From contig NC_018748.1 in assembly GCF_000263195.1 (NCBI RefSeq), positions 1,612,001-1,676,000 of the forward strand: DNA of 64,000 nt. Reading direction: 5' to 3'. Of the stretch, positions 25,318 through 34,397 are shown in pieces (position 1 is the stretch's first letter; each line of letters begins with the position of its first letter). This stretch comes from Emticicia oligotrophica DSM 17448. Its GTDB lineage: Bacteria > Bacteroidota > Bacteroidia > Cytophagales > Spirosomataceae. The position numbers and the translations under genes were made by a program. Under the pieces are notes generated by a model. That model did no database searches. It was not told where the DNA came from and worked only from the letters and a program-made list of their open reading frames with translations.

Positions 25318-26808
25318 ATGGGAGTTCGTTCGATACTTAGTAAACCCATAGCAGCGTATGTGGTTGCACAGCAAAAGAAGTGGATGGCTCGTTCGGCGGA
25401 AGTACAAGCCGAATGGAGAGAAAAATTAGTAAGCCAAGCTGCTCAAACAGTTTTCGGTCGTGACCATCATTTCAAAGACATTCATTCGTATGATGATTTC
25501 AAACAGGCCGTTCCGATTCGTGATTACGAAGACCTTAAACCCTATATCAAGCGAGTAACCGAAGGTGAAGAAAATATACTTTGGAATGGGAAACCGCTTT
25601 ATTTTGCCAAAACTTCGGGTACTACTTCAGGTACAAAGTATATTCCAATTTCGAAAGATTCTATTGATAATCATATCAGTTCGGCACGAAATGCCCTCTT
25701 GAATTATATTCACGAAACAGGTAATTCTAAATTTTTAGATAATAAGCTCATTTTTCTTTCAGGAAGTCCAGAAATGACCGAAAAAGCAGGTATTAAAACT
25801 GGTCGTTTGTCGGGAATTTCTACGCACCACGTTCCTGCTTATTTACAAGCGAATCGTTTACCCTCTTACGAAACAAATTGTATTGAAGACTGGGAAACGA
25901 AATTGGAAAAAATCATTGATGAAACCATCAATCAACCTATGAGCCTTATTTCGGGCATTCCACCATGGGTGCAGATGTATTTCGACCGTATTCAGGCTCG
26001 TACGGGTAAAAAGATTAAAGATGTTTTTCCAACATTCGATTTATTCGTTTATGGGGGAGTAAACTTCGAACCATATCGTGCGAAACTATTCGAATCTATC
26101 GGAAAGAAAATCGATTCGGTTGAGCTATTTCCTGCTTCAGAAGGATTTTTTGCTTACCAAGATAAGCAAAACAACGAAGGAATGTTGTTATTGCTTAATA
26201 CTGGTATTTTCTATGAGTTTATTCCCGCAGAAGAGTTTTTCAATGAAAAGCCTACTCGTTTGAGCATCGAACAAGTAGAATTGGGTAAAAATTATGCTCT
26301 TATTGTGAATAATAATGCTGGACTTTGGGGATATTCGATTGGGGATACAGTGAAATTCGTATCCCTGAATCCTTACAGAGTAATTGTTTCAGGGCGTATC
26401 AAACATTATATTTCAGCTTTTGGCGAACACGTGATTGGCGAAGAAGTTGAAAAAGCCATGAAATATGCTTGCGAACGACAACCCGAAGTAGAAATAGTTG
26501 AATTTACAGTCGCACCAATGGTTACGCCAGCCGAAGGTTTGCCTTATCATGAATGGCTGATTGAGTTTGCTGTTCCTCCAAGAGATATAGAGCAGTTCAA
26601 TAACGATTTAGATAAGCGAATGACCGAACTGAATGTGTACTATGATGACCTAATTACAGGAAGTATTCTTCGTAAATTGGTCATTACATCACTTCCCAAA
26701 AATGCATTTATTGATTACATGCGTTCACAAGGAAAATTAGGTGGACAGAACAAGGTTCCGCGTCTATCAAACGACCGTAAGATTGCAGATGCCCTTCATA
26801 AAGCATAA
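25318..26808 (+). CDS. GH3-family acyl-adenylate/acyl-amino-acid ligase-like protein
   Basis: A 496-residue member of the GH3 family, named from plant enzymes that adenylate jasmonate or auxin and join it to amino acids. It shows the ANL-type ATP loop FAKTSGTTSGTKYIP (about residues 97-111), the YGGVNFEPY and ASEGFFAYQ motifs of GH3, and GYSIGDTVKFV near the domain hinge. Bacterial GH3 proteins are common in Bacteroidota and their substrates are unknown; cytoplasmic. Single gene with its own promoter and a palindrome at its 3' end. Confidence 0.87.
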   Translation: MGVRSILSKPIAAYVVAQQKKWMARSAEVQAEWREKLVSQAAQTVFGRDHHFKDIHSYDDFKQAVPIRDYEDLKPYIKRVTEGEENILWNGKPLYFAKTSGTTSGTKYIPISKDSIDNHISSARNALLNYIHETGNSKFLDNKLIFLSGSPEMTEKAGIKTGRLSGISTHHVPAYLQANRLPSYETNCIEDWETKLEKIIDETINQPMSLISGIPPWVQMYFDRIQARTGKKIKDVFPTFDLFVYGGVNFEPYRAKLFESIGKKIDSVELFPASEGFFAYQDKQNNEGMLLLLNTGIFYEFIPAEEFFNEKPTRLSIEQVELGKNYALIVNNNAGLWGYSIGDTVKFVSLNPYRVIVSGRIKHYISAFGEHVIGEEVEKAMKYACERQPEVEIVEFTVAPMVTPAEGLPYHEWLIEFAVPPRDIEQFNNDLDKRMTELNVYYDDLITGSILRKLVITSLPKNAFIDYMRSQGKLGGQNKVPRLSNDRKIADALHKA

Positions 26809-26816
26809 ATTAAGTG

Positions 26817-26842
26817 TAGAGACAAGGCATACCTTGTCTCTA
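26817..26842. repeat. Solitary REP-like palindrome after the GH3-like gene
   Basis: TAGAGACAAGG/CCTTGTCTCTA around CATA. It closely resembles the palindromes inside the RAYT gene at 49551-49601 (TAGAGACAGGG core). It may double as a terminator. Confidence 0.7.
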
Positions 26843-26868
26843 ATACTAGATTAAAAAAATAATTCGGC

Positions 26869-26896
26869 ACTTATAATTCATAACTCATAATTAATA
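26869..26896. repeat. Four-unit heptamer array upstream of sppA
   Basis: Units ACTTATA, ATTCATA, ACTCATA, ATTAATA in 7-base register. Confidence 0.65.
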
Positions 26897-26941
26897 TCCT
26901 CCATCTATCAAATACTAAACTTACTTTTCTGTATATACATA

Positions 26942-26949
26942 TATTTTTG
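26942..26949 (+). promoter_or_regulatory. -7 element TATTTTTG of sppA
   Basis: Exact TAnnTTTG match 35 bases before the sppA ATG. Confidence 0.5.
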
Positions 26950-26983
26950 TAAACAGAAATAAAATAATAAACTATAACCGTAT

Positions 26984-28753
26984 ATGTTACAATTTTTGAA
27001 ATATGTTTTTGCAACGATTGTCGGTATCTTTCTTTTCACAGTTCTTAGCTTCTTTTTGTTACTAGGAATCGGAAGTTTGATGTCGAGTTCTGACACTAAA
27101 ACTGAAGTTGCTGCAAATTCAGTACTTAAACTCGATTTGAATCAAGTAATCCGTGAAAACGCTCCAGAAGAAGACCCACTGAATGATATTTTATCGGGCG
27201 GAAATTCACCGGGCCAAGTAAGTTTGCCACAAATCAAAGAAGCTTTGGCTAATGCAAAAATCGACCCGAACATCAAGGGAATTTATTTAAAAGCTGAAAA
27301 CCCGATGGCCGGTTTTGCTACTTTGAAAGAGGTGAGAGAATATTTGTTAGATTTTAAGAAGTCAAATAAGTTTATTTACTCTTATGCCGAAACCATGACT
27401 GAAGGTGGCATTTATTTAGCTTCAGTAGCAGATAAAAGCTATATAACTCCAGCTGGAGGCGTAGATTTTAATGGTTTGAGTGCCAACTATACTTTCATGA
27501 AAGGCCTTTTTGAGAAAATTGGTATAAAACCCGAAATTTTCCGTGTGGGTGAATATAAAAGTGCAGTAGAGCCATTTTTCTTGACAAAAATGAGTGATGC
27601 AAATCGCGAGCAAACGCAATCGTTCATCTCAGATATCGCTAATAATTTTTACGGAGATATTGCATCAGCACGTAAGCTTTCTTTGGAAGAAGTAAATACA
27701 ATTCTCAATAAAGCCTTGATTCAAGAGCCATCAGATGCAGTGAAGTACAAAATTCTAACAAACACTGGCTATTGGGATGAATTCGAAACCGCACTTCGCC
27801 ACGAATTAGGTTCTGAAAAAGATAAAAAGATAGAATACATAACTTTAAATAAATACCTCAAAGCCGATAAATTGGTAAAAGAAGGTAGTAACTCAAACCG
27901 TATTGCAGTAATTGTCGGTGAAGGAGATATTCTTTCGGGCGAAAGTCAAGATGGTACAATTGGCTCGGAAACTATCGTAAAAGAATTGCAAAAAGCCCGA
28001 AAAGATAGTAAAATCAAAGCGATTGTATTACGTATCAATTCAGGTGGTGGAAGTGCCTTGGCTTCTGATGTGATGTGGAGAGAAGTAGAATTGACTAAAA
28101 AAGTAAAACCAGTCATTGCTTCAATGGGCGATTATGCTGCTTCGGGAGGGTATTACATGGCAATGGGTTGCGATACCATTGTGGCTCAGCCAACTACACT
28201 CACAGGCTCGATTGGTATTTTTGGGGTGATGTTTAATGTGGAGAAGTTGATGAACGAAAAGTTAGGTGTAACGTTTGATGGCGTGAAATCTCACGAATAT
28301 GCCAATTTCCCATCTGCTACTCGCACAATGACTGATGCAGAGAAAAATATGATTCAAAATGGGGTGAATAAAGGTTACGAAAGCTTTACTTCTAAAGCTG
28401 CCAAAGGCCGCCACATGAGTGTAGAGAAATTGAAAAGTCTTGCAAGTGGTCGTGTTTGGACAGGCTCACAAGGCCAAGCCAACGGATTGGTGGATATTTT
28501 GGGTGGTATTGATGTGGCTATTAAAGTAGCAGCACAAAAAGCTAAACTAAAAGAGGGCGATTATAGAGTAAAATATCTTCCAATACAAAAATCAAGTATT
28601 GAGACACTCATCGAAAAATTTGGTAATGACCAAGAAGATGCAAAACTTAAAGCGTATTTAGGCGATTTTGCTCCGTATGCCAAGCAACTCAAAAATCTTC
28701 AAAGCATGGATAAAATTCAAGCCAGAATGCCATTTGAGTTAGAGATAAAGTAA
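26984..28753 (+). CDS. sppA: Signal peptide peptidase SppA, 67K type
   Basis: Membrane serine protease that digests leftover signal peptides. The 589-residue length fits the long (two-domain) type. An N-terminal helix (about 5-30) anchors it. The Ser/Lys dyad is visible: K192 in GEYKSAVEPF of the first S49 domain and S387 in GDYAASGGYYMA of the second. The C-terminal part (GRVWTGSQGQANGLVDILGG) completes the second domain. Single gene with its own promoter. Confidence 0.93.
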   Translation: MLQFLKYVFATIVGIFLFTVLSFFLLLGIGSLMSSSDTKTEVAANSVLKLDLNQVIRENAPEEDPLNDILSGGNSPGQVSLPQIKEALANAKIDPNIKGIYLKAENPMAGFATLKEVREYLLDFKKSNKFIYSYAETMTEGGIYLASVADKSYITPAGGVDFNGLSANYTFMKGLFEKIGIKPEIFRVGEYKSAVEPFFLTKMSDANREQTQSFISDIANNFYGDIASARKLSLEEVNTILNKALIQEPSDAVKYKILTNTGYWDEFETALRHELGSEKDKKIEYITLNKYLKADKLVKEGSNSNRIAVIVGEGDILSGESQDGTIGSETIVKELQKARKDSKIKAIVLRINSGGGSALASDVMWREVELTKKVKPVIASMGDYAASGGYYMAMGCDTIVAQPTTLTGSIGIFGVMFNVEKLMNEKLGVTFDGVKSHEYANFPSATRTMTDAEKNMIQNGVNKGYESFTSKAAKGRHMSVEKLKSLASGRVWTGSQGQANGLVDILGGIDVAIKVAAQKAKLKEGDYRVKYLPIQKSSIETLIEKFGNDQEDAKLKAYLGDFAPYAKQLKNLQSMDKIQARMPFELEIK

Positions 28754-28775
28754 GACTTCAAATAAATAATCACCG

Positions 28776-28825
28776 AAAGGAGAAAGAAATTGAGTACCTT
28801 TGTGCTAAATTCTTTCTCCTTTTTG
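28776..28825 (+). terminator. Terminator after sppA with a promoter-like element in its loop
   Basis: 13-bp arms AAAGGAGAAAGAA/TTCTTTCTCCTTT (28776-28788, 28810-28822) followed by TTT. The loop contains TACCTTTG (28795-28802), a possible -7 element for engB. Confidence 0.6.
28795..28802 (+). promoter_or_regulatory. -7-like element TACCTTTG upstream of engB
   Basis: Exact TAnnTTTG match lying in the loop of the sppA terminator, 92 bases before the engB ATG. Confidence 0.35.
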
Positions 28826-28893
28826 ATTTTGTAGGACAGGTTTCTAAGCTGTCTTCATGCAAGAATCAGTAAAAAAGGTGATATGTTAGTAAT

Positions 28894-29505
28894 ATGAAAA
28901 CTCCAAAATTAATAGAAGCGAAGTTTGTTACGAGTGCCGCCGACTATCGAAAATGTCCGCCGCCAACCAAACCCGAATATGCCTTCATTGGCCGTTCGAA
29001 CGTTGGGAAATCTTCGTTAATAAATATGCTGGCGGGTAATAAAAACCTAGCCAAAACCTCACAAGTTCCTGGGAAAACGCAACTTATTAATCACTTCGAG
29101 ATTAATAAAAAGTACTATATTGTTGATTTGCCAGGCTATGGATTTGCCAAAGCTCCTAAAAACGAACGAGAAAAATGGGGCGATATGATTGGAAATTATT
29201 TAGCTAATCGAGAAAGCCTTGTTTGTGTGTTTGTGTTGATTGATATTCGCCACGAACCACAAAGAGTTGATTTAGAATTTCTCGATTTCTTGGGTGAGCG
29301 TGATGTGCCTTTTTGTCTAATTTTTACGAAAGCAGATAAAGTTGGAGGGCTTACTGCGGAGAAAAACGTTGAGTTATTTAAAAAAACGATGCTATTGAGC
29401 TGGACGAAAATTCCTCAATATTTCATTACTTCATCGGAAAGACGTCTTGGGCGTGATGAAATATTGCAAGCAATCGAAGAGATGAATCTGTCTTTTACGA
29501 AATAA
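28894..29505 (+). CDS. engB: Ribosome biogenesis GTPase EngB (YsxC/YihA)
   Basis: Essential small GTPase for late assembly of the large ribosomal subunit. The 203-residue protein has G1 GRSNVGKSSLIN (about residues 33-44), the G2/switch region TSQVPGKTQLIN, G3 DLPGYGFA and G4 TKAD. Length is normal for the family. Confidence 0.95.
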   Translation: MKTPKLIEAKFVTSAADYRKCPPPTKPEYAFIGRSNVGKSSLINMLAGNKNLAKTSQVPGKTQLINHFEINKKYYIVDLPGYGFAKAPKNEREKWGDMIGNYLANRESLVCVFVLIDIRHEPQRVDLEFLDFLGERDVPFCLIFTKADKVGGLTAEKNVELFKKTMLLSWTKIPQYFITSSERRLGRDEILQAIEEMNLSFTK

Positions 29506-29509
29506 TTTG

Positions 29510-29517
29510 TACTTTTG
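29510..29517 (+). promoter_or_regulatory. -7 element TACTTTTG of the DUF5606 gene
   Basis: Exact TAnnTTTG match just after the engB stop and 94 bases before the chosen ATG at 29611. Confidence 0.5.
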
Positions 29518-29610
29518 CACCGTTATAAATAACGCCGAAAGAAATTAAAGAAATATCGTTGAATGTCGTTGATTGACAAACAACTAAACAAAAACAATAT
29601 AATTTATCAA

Positions 29611-30045
29611 ATGGAATTATTAAGAGATATTGCCCACATTTCAGGTAAAAGCGGTTTGTATAGAATTTTGAAACCCGGACGTGGTGGGGTGATTGTTGAA
29701 ACACTCGATGACAAAAAGCAAAAAGAAATGGTAAGTTCAAATGCTCGTGTATCGGTATTGAAAGACATTTCTATTTATACTGAAGACCCAAATACGTCAA
29801 TTCCTTTAAGTGATATTTTCTTGAAGGCTCGTGAAATTCACGGAGAGAAAGTTGATTTCGACTTCAAAAATGCTTCAAATGCTCAAGTTTTTGACCTTTT
29901 TGGTGCAATTATGCCTGAGTTCGACCGTGAGCGTGTATATGCTTCAGATGTGAAAAAAATCATTACTTGGTATAATATTCTTTCGGCTACTATGCCAGAA
30001 TTATTTGTACCATCGGCTGAAACTGCTGAAGAAGCAAAAGCATAA
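29611..30045 (+). CDS. DUF5606 family protein
   Basis: A 144-residue cytoplasmic protein starting MELLRDIAHISGKSGLYRIL, then VETLDDKKQKEM, NARVSVLKDISIYT and a C-terminal helical segment. This is the conserved DUF5606 pattern of Bacteroidota, function unknown. The ATG at 29611 fits the family start; an in-frame ATG at 29563 would add 16 residues (MSLIDKQLNKNNIIYQ) not expected in the family. Confidence 0.82.
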   Translation: MELLRDIAHISGKSGLYRILKPGRGGVIVETLDDKKQKEMVSSNARVSVLKDISIYTEDPNTSIPLSDIFLKAREIHGEKVDFDFKNASNAQVFDLFGAIMPEFDRERVYASDVKKIITWYNILSATMPELFVPSAETAEEAKA

Positions 30046-30065
30046 TTCTTGAAATAAGATATTTT

Positions 30066-30093
30066 GAAAGCCCATCATTGCTGATGGGCTTTC
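30066..30093. terminator. Bidirectional terminator
   Basis: 12-bp arms GAAAGCCCATCA/TGATGGGCTTTC around TTGC, between the convergent DUF5606 and oxidoreductase genes. Confidence 0.75.
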
Positions 30094-30143
30094 TTGTTAT
30101 ATAACTATTTTTATATCCTCATTTAGGCGATTTTAATCGCTGT

Positions 30144-31235
30144 TTATTTCAACACAACCGTCTTCCCAGTTTTTGATGATTTCACGGCAGCATCTAAAAT
30201 TTCCATCGCTACCATGTTTATCTTTAAAGAACCCAAATCGTTTTCTGATTTTACTTTACCACGTGCCACCGCAGCAAAGTAAGTAAAAGCATCGTTCATG
30301 GGTGTTTCGAGAGGTGTTACGGCAATTTTTTCTTCGGGAAGTGCATTTCTATCGCCTTTTCTGATTGTCATTTGAGGCGATTTATCGGCAAAAACATAGC
30401 CTGTTTTTCCATAAACTTCAATGTCTTTTCTATCAAAAGGCCAATTCCAAGAACCTTGAAAAATTCCTTGAGCTTTAGGGTAAGTTACCACAATCGTCGC
30501 TTCATCGTCAACGTTTGGATATATTTCTGGTTTAATAGTTTGTGTAATGGCTGTCACAGAAGTAGGTCTTTCACCCTTCATAAGCCAAGCCATAATATCC
30601 GCACCATAACAACCAAAATCAATAATTGCTCCACCGCCGTTTTTTATGGGGTCAGTAAGCCAACTAAAAAATTCATTGCTAACCCCAATCTCTTTGGGCC
30701 CACGATGTCCATCATGAATAACCACTTTTCTTATATCCCCAATAGCATTTTGCTCATGAATCATTCGAAAAGTCTGATGATTGCTGGCGTACCAAGTAGT
30801 TTCATAGTTAGTTAATAATTGAATATGGTGTTTATTAGCCAAGGCTTCCATTTCTTTAGCATGGGCAAAGTTTACAGCAAGCGGTTTTTCAACCATTACA
30901 TGTATGCCTTTGGGAGCACATTTTTGTACGGTTTCGAGGTGCTCAATGATACTTCTAAAATCACAAACCGCTTCGGGTTTGGCTTTGGTTATCATTTCTT
31001 CGAGGCTCGAAAACCAAAGACTTTCGGGCAAATTATACTTCTTCAATAATCTTAAGGCCAATTCTTTATTGGGCTCGGCAAAACCTACAATTTCTACTCC
31101 TGCTCGATTAGGATTGTGTAAGATTTGATAAACGTGGTCGTGGGTCATGCCTACGATTCCCATTTTTACGTTTTTTTCTTGTGCGAATACAACAGATAGG
31201 CTTAGAAATAAGCCCCAAAAAAGAAGTTTTTTCAT
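30144..31235 (-). CDS. Exported Gfo/Idh/MocA-family oxidoreductase
   Basis: A 363-residue NAD(P)-dependent oxidoreductase-like protein with a Sec-type signal (MKKLLFWGLFLSLSVVFAQ), unlike the Tat signal of the relative at 17521. The Rossmann strand reads KMGIVGMTHDHVY; the glycine-rich loop G-x-G-x-x-G is replaced by GMTHDH, a variant seen in exported members. The conserved EKP loop (VMVEKPLAV) and a GGGAIIDFGCYG segment are present. Export unfolded raises the question of how it gets its cofactor, so activity is uncertain. Confidence 0.83.
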   Translation of the reverse strand: MKKLLFWGLFLSLSVVFAQEKNVKMGIVGMTHDHVYQILHNPNRAGVEIVGFAEPNKELALRLLKKYNLPESLWFSSLEEMITKAKPEAVCDFRSIIEHLETVQKCAPKGIHVMVEKPLAVNFAHAKEMEALANKHHIQLLTNYETTWYASNHQTFRMIHEQNAIGDIRKVVIHDGHRGPKEIGVSNEFFSWLTDPIKNGGGAIIDFGCYGADIMAWLMKGERPTSVTAITQTIKPEIYPNVDDEATIVVTYPKAQGIFQGSWNWPFDRKDIEVYGKTGYVFADKSPQMTIRKGDRNALPEEKIAVTPLETPMNDAFTYFAAVARGKVKSENDLGSLKINMVAMEILDAAVKSSKTGKTVVLK

Positions 31236-31318
31236 TAGTTTGTAAGGTTGAGTTTATCAAATTTAACCAAAAACCACATCGAAGACTATTTTTTCAGAAA
31301 AGTTTTCACCAGAAAACC

Positions 31319-31326
31319 TATTTTTG
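31319..31326 (+). promoter_or_regulatory. -7 element TATTTTTG of the gldA-like gene
   Basis: Exact TAnnTTTG match 61 bases before the ATG at 31387. Confidence 0.45.
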
Positions 31327-31386
31327 CGTTATTGTTTCAAATAAACAAAAACTATCGACCGTGGTCGGTGGTCTAGCGACTATCAC

Positions 31387-32094
31387 ATGTCAATAAAAAT
31401 TCAAAATCTAAGTAAAGTTTATGGCACCCAACGTGCCGTTGATGATATATCTTTCGAAGTTGCCAAGGGCGAAATCGTTGGCTTTTTGGGCCCCAATGGT
31501 GCAGGAAAATCTACGACGATGAAAATCCTTACGGGCTATCTACCTGCCACCGATGGTTCGGCTGTGGTTAATGGTTTCGATGTAAAAATATCGCCCATGG
31601 AAGTAAAAAAGAGCATTGGATATTTGCCTGAGCATAATCCACTTTATTTGGATATGTATGTGCGTGAATTTCTTGAATTTGTGGGTTCGCTTTATGGTTT
31701 AAGATGTAAAACTTTAGAAATTAAAGTAGCCGAAACCATCAAAATGGTGGGTTTAGATTTAGAAAAACATAAAAAAATTAGTCAATTATCTAAAGGCTAT
31801 CGCCAACGTGTGGGTTTAGCACAAGCTCTTATTCATAACCCAGATGTGCTAATTCTAGATGAGCCTACTACTGGTCTTGACCCCAATCAATTGGTAGAAA
31901 TTCGAGAATTGATAAAATCGGTTGGGCGAAATAAAACAGTTATTTTTAGCACCCATATTATGCAGGAAGTAGAAGCTATCTGCGACCGCGTAGTGATTAT
32001 TAATCGAGGAAAAATTGTAGCTAATGGTACCCTTTCCGAACTCAAACAAGGCGGAAAAGGTATTGAGGAAGTTTTTCGTGAACTAACAGCGTAA
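31387..32094 (+). CDS. ABC transporter ATP-binding protein, GldA-like
   Basis: A 235-residue ATPase with Walker A GPNGAGKST (residues 37-45), signature LSKGYRQRVGLAQAL, Walker B VLILDEPTTGLDP and the H-loop STH. The segment IGYLPEHNPLYLDMYV is very close to GldA, the ATPase of the gliding-motility-associated transporter GldAFG in Bacteroidota. It ends with EEVFRELT as usual for the short form. GldF/GldG permease genes are not adjacent, so the gliding role is an inference and another lineage-common ABC system is possible. Confidence 0.78.
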   Translation: MSIKIQNLSKVYGTQRAVDDISFEVAKGEIVGFLGPNGAGKSTTMKILTGYLPATDGSAVVNGFDVKISPMEVKKSIGYLPEHNPLYLDMYVREFLEFVGSLYGLRCKTLEIKVAETIKMVGLDLEKHKKISQLSKGYRQRVGLAQALIHNPDVLILDEPTTGLDPNQLVEIRELIKSVGRNKTVIFSTHIMQEVEAICDRVVIINRGKIVANGTLSELKQGGKGIEEVFRELTA

Positions 32095-32131
32095 CGCAAC
32101 TTTCAAATTTGTGTCACAAAAAATATAAGAC

Positions 32132-32863
32132 ATGCTCGAAATTTGTAGTTTTTCTTTAGAATCTTGCCTAACTGCTCAAAATGCAGGTGCTGGCCGTGTA
32201 GAATTATGTGGTGGGATGTTTGAGGGGGGTACAACTCCATCGGCTGGATTGATTCGTTTGGCACGTAAGCATCTTCATGTCAAACTCTATGTAATGATTC
32301 GCCCGAGAGGAGGCGATTTTTGTTACTCCGATGCTGAATTTGCCGTTATGAAAGAAGATATTCAAACGGCGAAAGATTTAGGGGCTGATGGCGTAGTTTT
32401 CGGAATTTTAAATCCTGATGGAAGCATTGACCAAATACGTACTTCAGAATTAGTTCGTTTAGCGGCACCTTTAAAAGTAACTTTTCACCGAGCATTCGAT
32501 GTGGCTAATAACCCCATTCAAGCATTAGAAGATATTATAGCGTGTGGTTGTGAAAGAATTTTGACTTCGGGCCAAAAAAACACTGCCATCGAAGGAATTG
32601 ATTTGCTTAAAACTTTGGTTGAAAAATCTCAAAATCGTATTGAAATTATGGCTGGAAGTGGAGTTTCTGCTCAAAATGCCCAACAATTTTTATCAGTTGG
32701 TGTGCGTGCACTACACATGACAGGCAAGGGGATTCAAGAAAGTAAAATGATTTTCCGCAAGCCCGATGTGAGTATGGCTAGTGCGGCACTAAGCAATGAA
32801 TTTGAAATTTATGAAGCAGATTTTGAGAAATGCAAGGCAGTAGCTGCATTGCTACCTGCCTAA
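32132..32863 (+). CDS. cutC: CutC family protein
   Basis: A 243-residue TIM-barrel protein starting LEICSFSLESCLTAQNAGAGRVELC, with VMIRPRGGDF and TFHRAFD, the conserved CutC motifs. It was named for copper homeostasis in E. coli, where the role is now doubted; the true reaction is unknown. Cytoplasmic. It follows the gldA-like gene by 37 bases in the same direction but a functional link is not evident. Confidence 0.9.
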   Translation: MLEICSFSLESCLTAQNAGAGRVELCGGMFEGGTTPSAGLIRLARKHLHVKLYVMIRPRGGDFCYSDAEFAVMKEDIQTAKDLGADGVVFGILNPDGSIDQIRTSELVRLAAPLKVTFHRAFDVANNPIQALEDIIACGCERILTSGQKNTAIEGIDLLKTLVEKSQNRIEIMAGSGVSAQNAQQFLSVGVRALHMTGKGIQESKMIFRKPDVSMASAALSNEFEIYEADFEKCKAVAALLPA

Positions 32864-32960
32864 ACATTTCAAAGTGTTGTGTGGAATACGTTACCCTTAA
32901 AATAGCTTTTTCATAAAATTTGTGTATAATACACTTAATGGCAATGAAGGATGTAAGCGA

Positions 32961-33455
32961 TTAACTTAATTCATCGGCACTTGGGCCGTAACTTCCAGGA
33001 ATCGGAATATCCAAAAGGCGTAAGAAAACTCCTAATTGAGCACGGTGGTGAATTGTTTGGCTCAAGGCATTGCGTATGGTTTCAGCCTTCGTGATATCCA
33101 TGTAAATCTGGTCACCCGCACGAAGTACCCAAGATTCTGATAATTTACTTTCATTTTCAGGAACCAATACCGAACGACCATCAGCAAAGCATTCTTCAAA
33201 ATAAGCCAATAATTCAGCTCTATTGTTGATTACCTTTGGTTCGTAAGGAGTTTGGGCAAAATCCAATTCATCAGTCGTAATACCATAGGTAATCCAAGTA
33301 GGTAATTCAGCAATGTGTGTAGCTAATTGACGAATCGTCATACTCTTTGGGTGTGGCTGCCAATCTAATTTGTCATCTGGAACAATCGACAAAAACTTAC
33401 GAGTAGTAGCCGATTCTTGTTCTAATTCTTGGAGGTACATTGCAATAAGTGACAT
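32961..33455 (-). CDS. DinB-family protein
   Basis: A 164-residue four-helix protein. It shows the DinB/YfiT-type pattern: DKLDWQPHPKSMTIRQLATHIAELP with a metal-ligand His, and a C-terminal ALSQTIHHRAQLGVFLR helix with the HHxxQ metal site. Members are metal-dependent, often thiol S-transferases in bacteria using bacillithiol or related thiols, which would fit the YpdA gene in this window (inference). It lies 97 bases downstream of the WYL regulator, same strand. Confidence 0.85.
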   Translation of the reverse strand: MSLIAMYLQELEQESATTRKFLSIVPDDKLDWQPHPKSMTIRQLATHIAELPTWITYGITTDELDFAQTPYEPKVINNRAELLAYFEECFADGRSVLVPENESKLSESWVLRAGDQIYMDITKAETIRNALSQTIHHRAQLGVFLRLLDIPIPGSYGPSADELS

Positions 33456-33552
33456 ATTTTTTTGAAGTTTTTGGTTAACAATACAAAGAAAATATGTCCT
33501 ACTGACAACCCTATGTCAGTGTGTTTAGAAGAATTTTTTCGCAAACAAAAAA

Positions 33553-34242
33553 TTAATAATTCACCGGAATCTGAGGCATATATTCACTCACTTCAATGTG
33601 GTCAGTTTTCTTGAAAGGCTTGTAAGTATCTTCAATTTTCGACATTCTTGAAACATTAAAATCACGGTATCCATTGCGTTTGTGGCACCACGCAATTAAA
33701 TGCCATCCGAAAGCATAAAAAATGAGCCCGATTGGCTCAGCTTGTCGGTGGCTAGATTCATCTTTGTTATTGCGATACGAAAAAGAAATAATGGTCTTAG
33801 AGGCAATGGTATGTTGTAGAATTGAAAGGTGTTCGTAATCTTGCGTAAGTCGTTCAGGTACTTGATATTTGATATTATTGGTTAGAAACTCGGCTTTTTC
33901 TTTTTGTTGAGAAGGTAAAATCGACTTTATTTTGTTGAGTGCGTTAGTGTAATGTTTTTGAATAGATTTATCAGTAAAGCCATAAACCAACGATTCGGTT
34001 AATAAAAGGGCATTGGCTTCTTCAGTAGATAAAGCAATCGGTGGAAGAAAATAACCCTGCATTACAAAGTATCCTTTGTTGGGTTCGAAACTCAGTGGAA
34101 TCCCTGATTCGCACAAAGCTTTTAAATCTCGATAGACTGTTCGAACACTGATTTTAAATTTTTCAGCAATCTTCTCAGCCGAAACATATTTTCTTGATTG
34201 TAATAAGGTTAAAATTCCAAAGAGGCGGTCGATACGGTTCAT
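33553..34242 (-). CDS. YafY-type HTH-WYL transcriptional regulator
   Basis: A 229-residue regulator: N-terminal winged HTH (RIDRLFGILTLLQSRKYVSAEKIAEKFKISVRTVYRDLKAL), a short linker (GIPLSFEPNKGYFV), and a C-terminal WYL domain with PIGLIFYAFGWHLIAWC (the WYL-type motif is varied). It probably controls the DinB gene next to it; this pairing is frequent in Bacteroidota. Ligand unknown. Confidence 0.88.
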   Translation of the reverse strand: MNRIDRLFGILTLLQSRKYVSAEKIAEKFKISVRTVYRDLKALCESGIPLSFEPNKGYFVMQGYFLPPIALSTEEANALLLTESLVYGFTDKSIQKHYTNALNKIKSILPSQQKEKAEFLTNNIKYQVPERLTQDYEHLSILQHTIASKTIISFSYRNNKDESSHRQAEPIGLIFYAFGWHLIAWCHKRNGYRDFNVSRMSKIEDTYKPFKKTDHIEVSEYMPQIPVNY

Positions 34243-34368
34243 TTTTGTAGTACTTTTTCATAATTTTCTCACTCTTCAAATATACGTTTGTTTCCGAAAA
34301 GATACAATTGTGGGTAATAATAAGGCAGGCAAACGATACTTGACTCTTTGTCCGAAGGCGTACTTGAC

Positions 34369-34386
34369 TTGTCCGTTTTCGGACAA
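34369..34386. promoter_or_regulatory. Palindromic operator-like site TTGTCCG-N4-CGGACAA
   Basis: 7-bp arms around TTTT, immediately before the TATTTTTG element. A third half-site TTGTCCGAAGG lies about 20 bases further upstream. Confidence 0.5.
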
Positions 34387-34389
34387 TTT

Positions 34390-34397
34390 TATTTTTG
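34390..34397 (+). promoter_or_regulatory. -7 element TATTTTTG pointing into a gene-free stretch
   Basis: Exact TAnnTTTG match. The next gene downstream starts only at 34787, so its transcript would have a roughly 390-base leader or be a small RNA. Confidence 0.4.

Noticed and set aside
30372-30815. 147-codon frame antisense to the Gfo/Idh/MocA gene
   Set aside because: The minus-strand frame is a clear oxidoreductase; the plus-strand frame has no domain or start signal.
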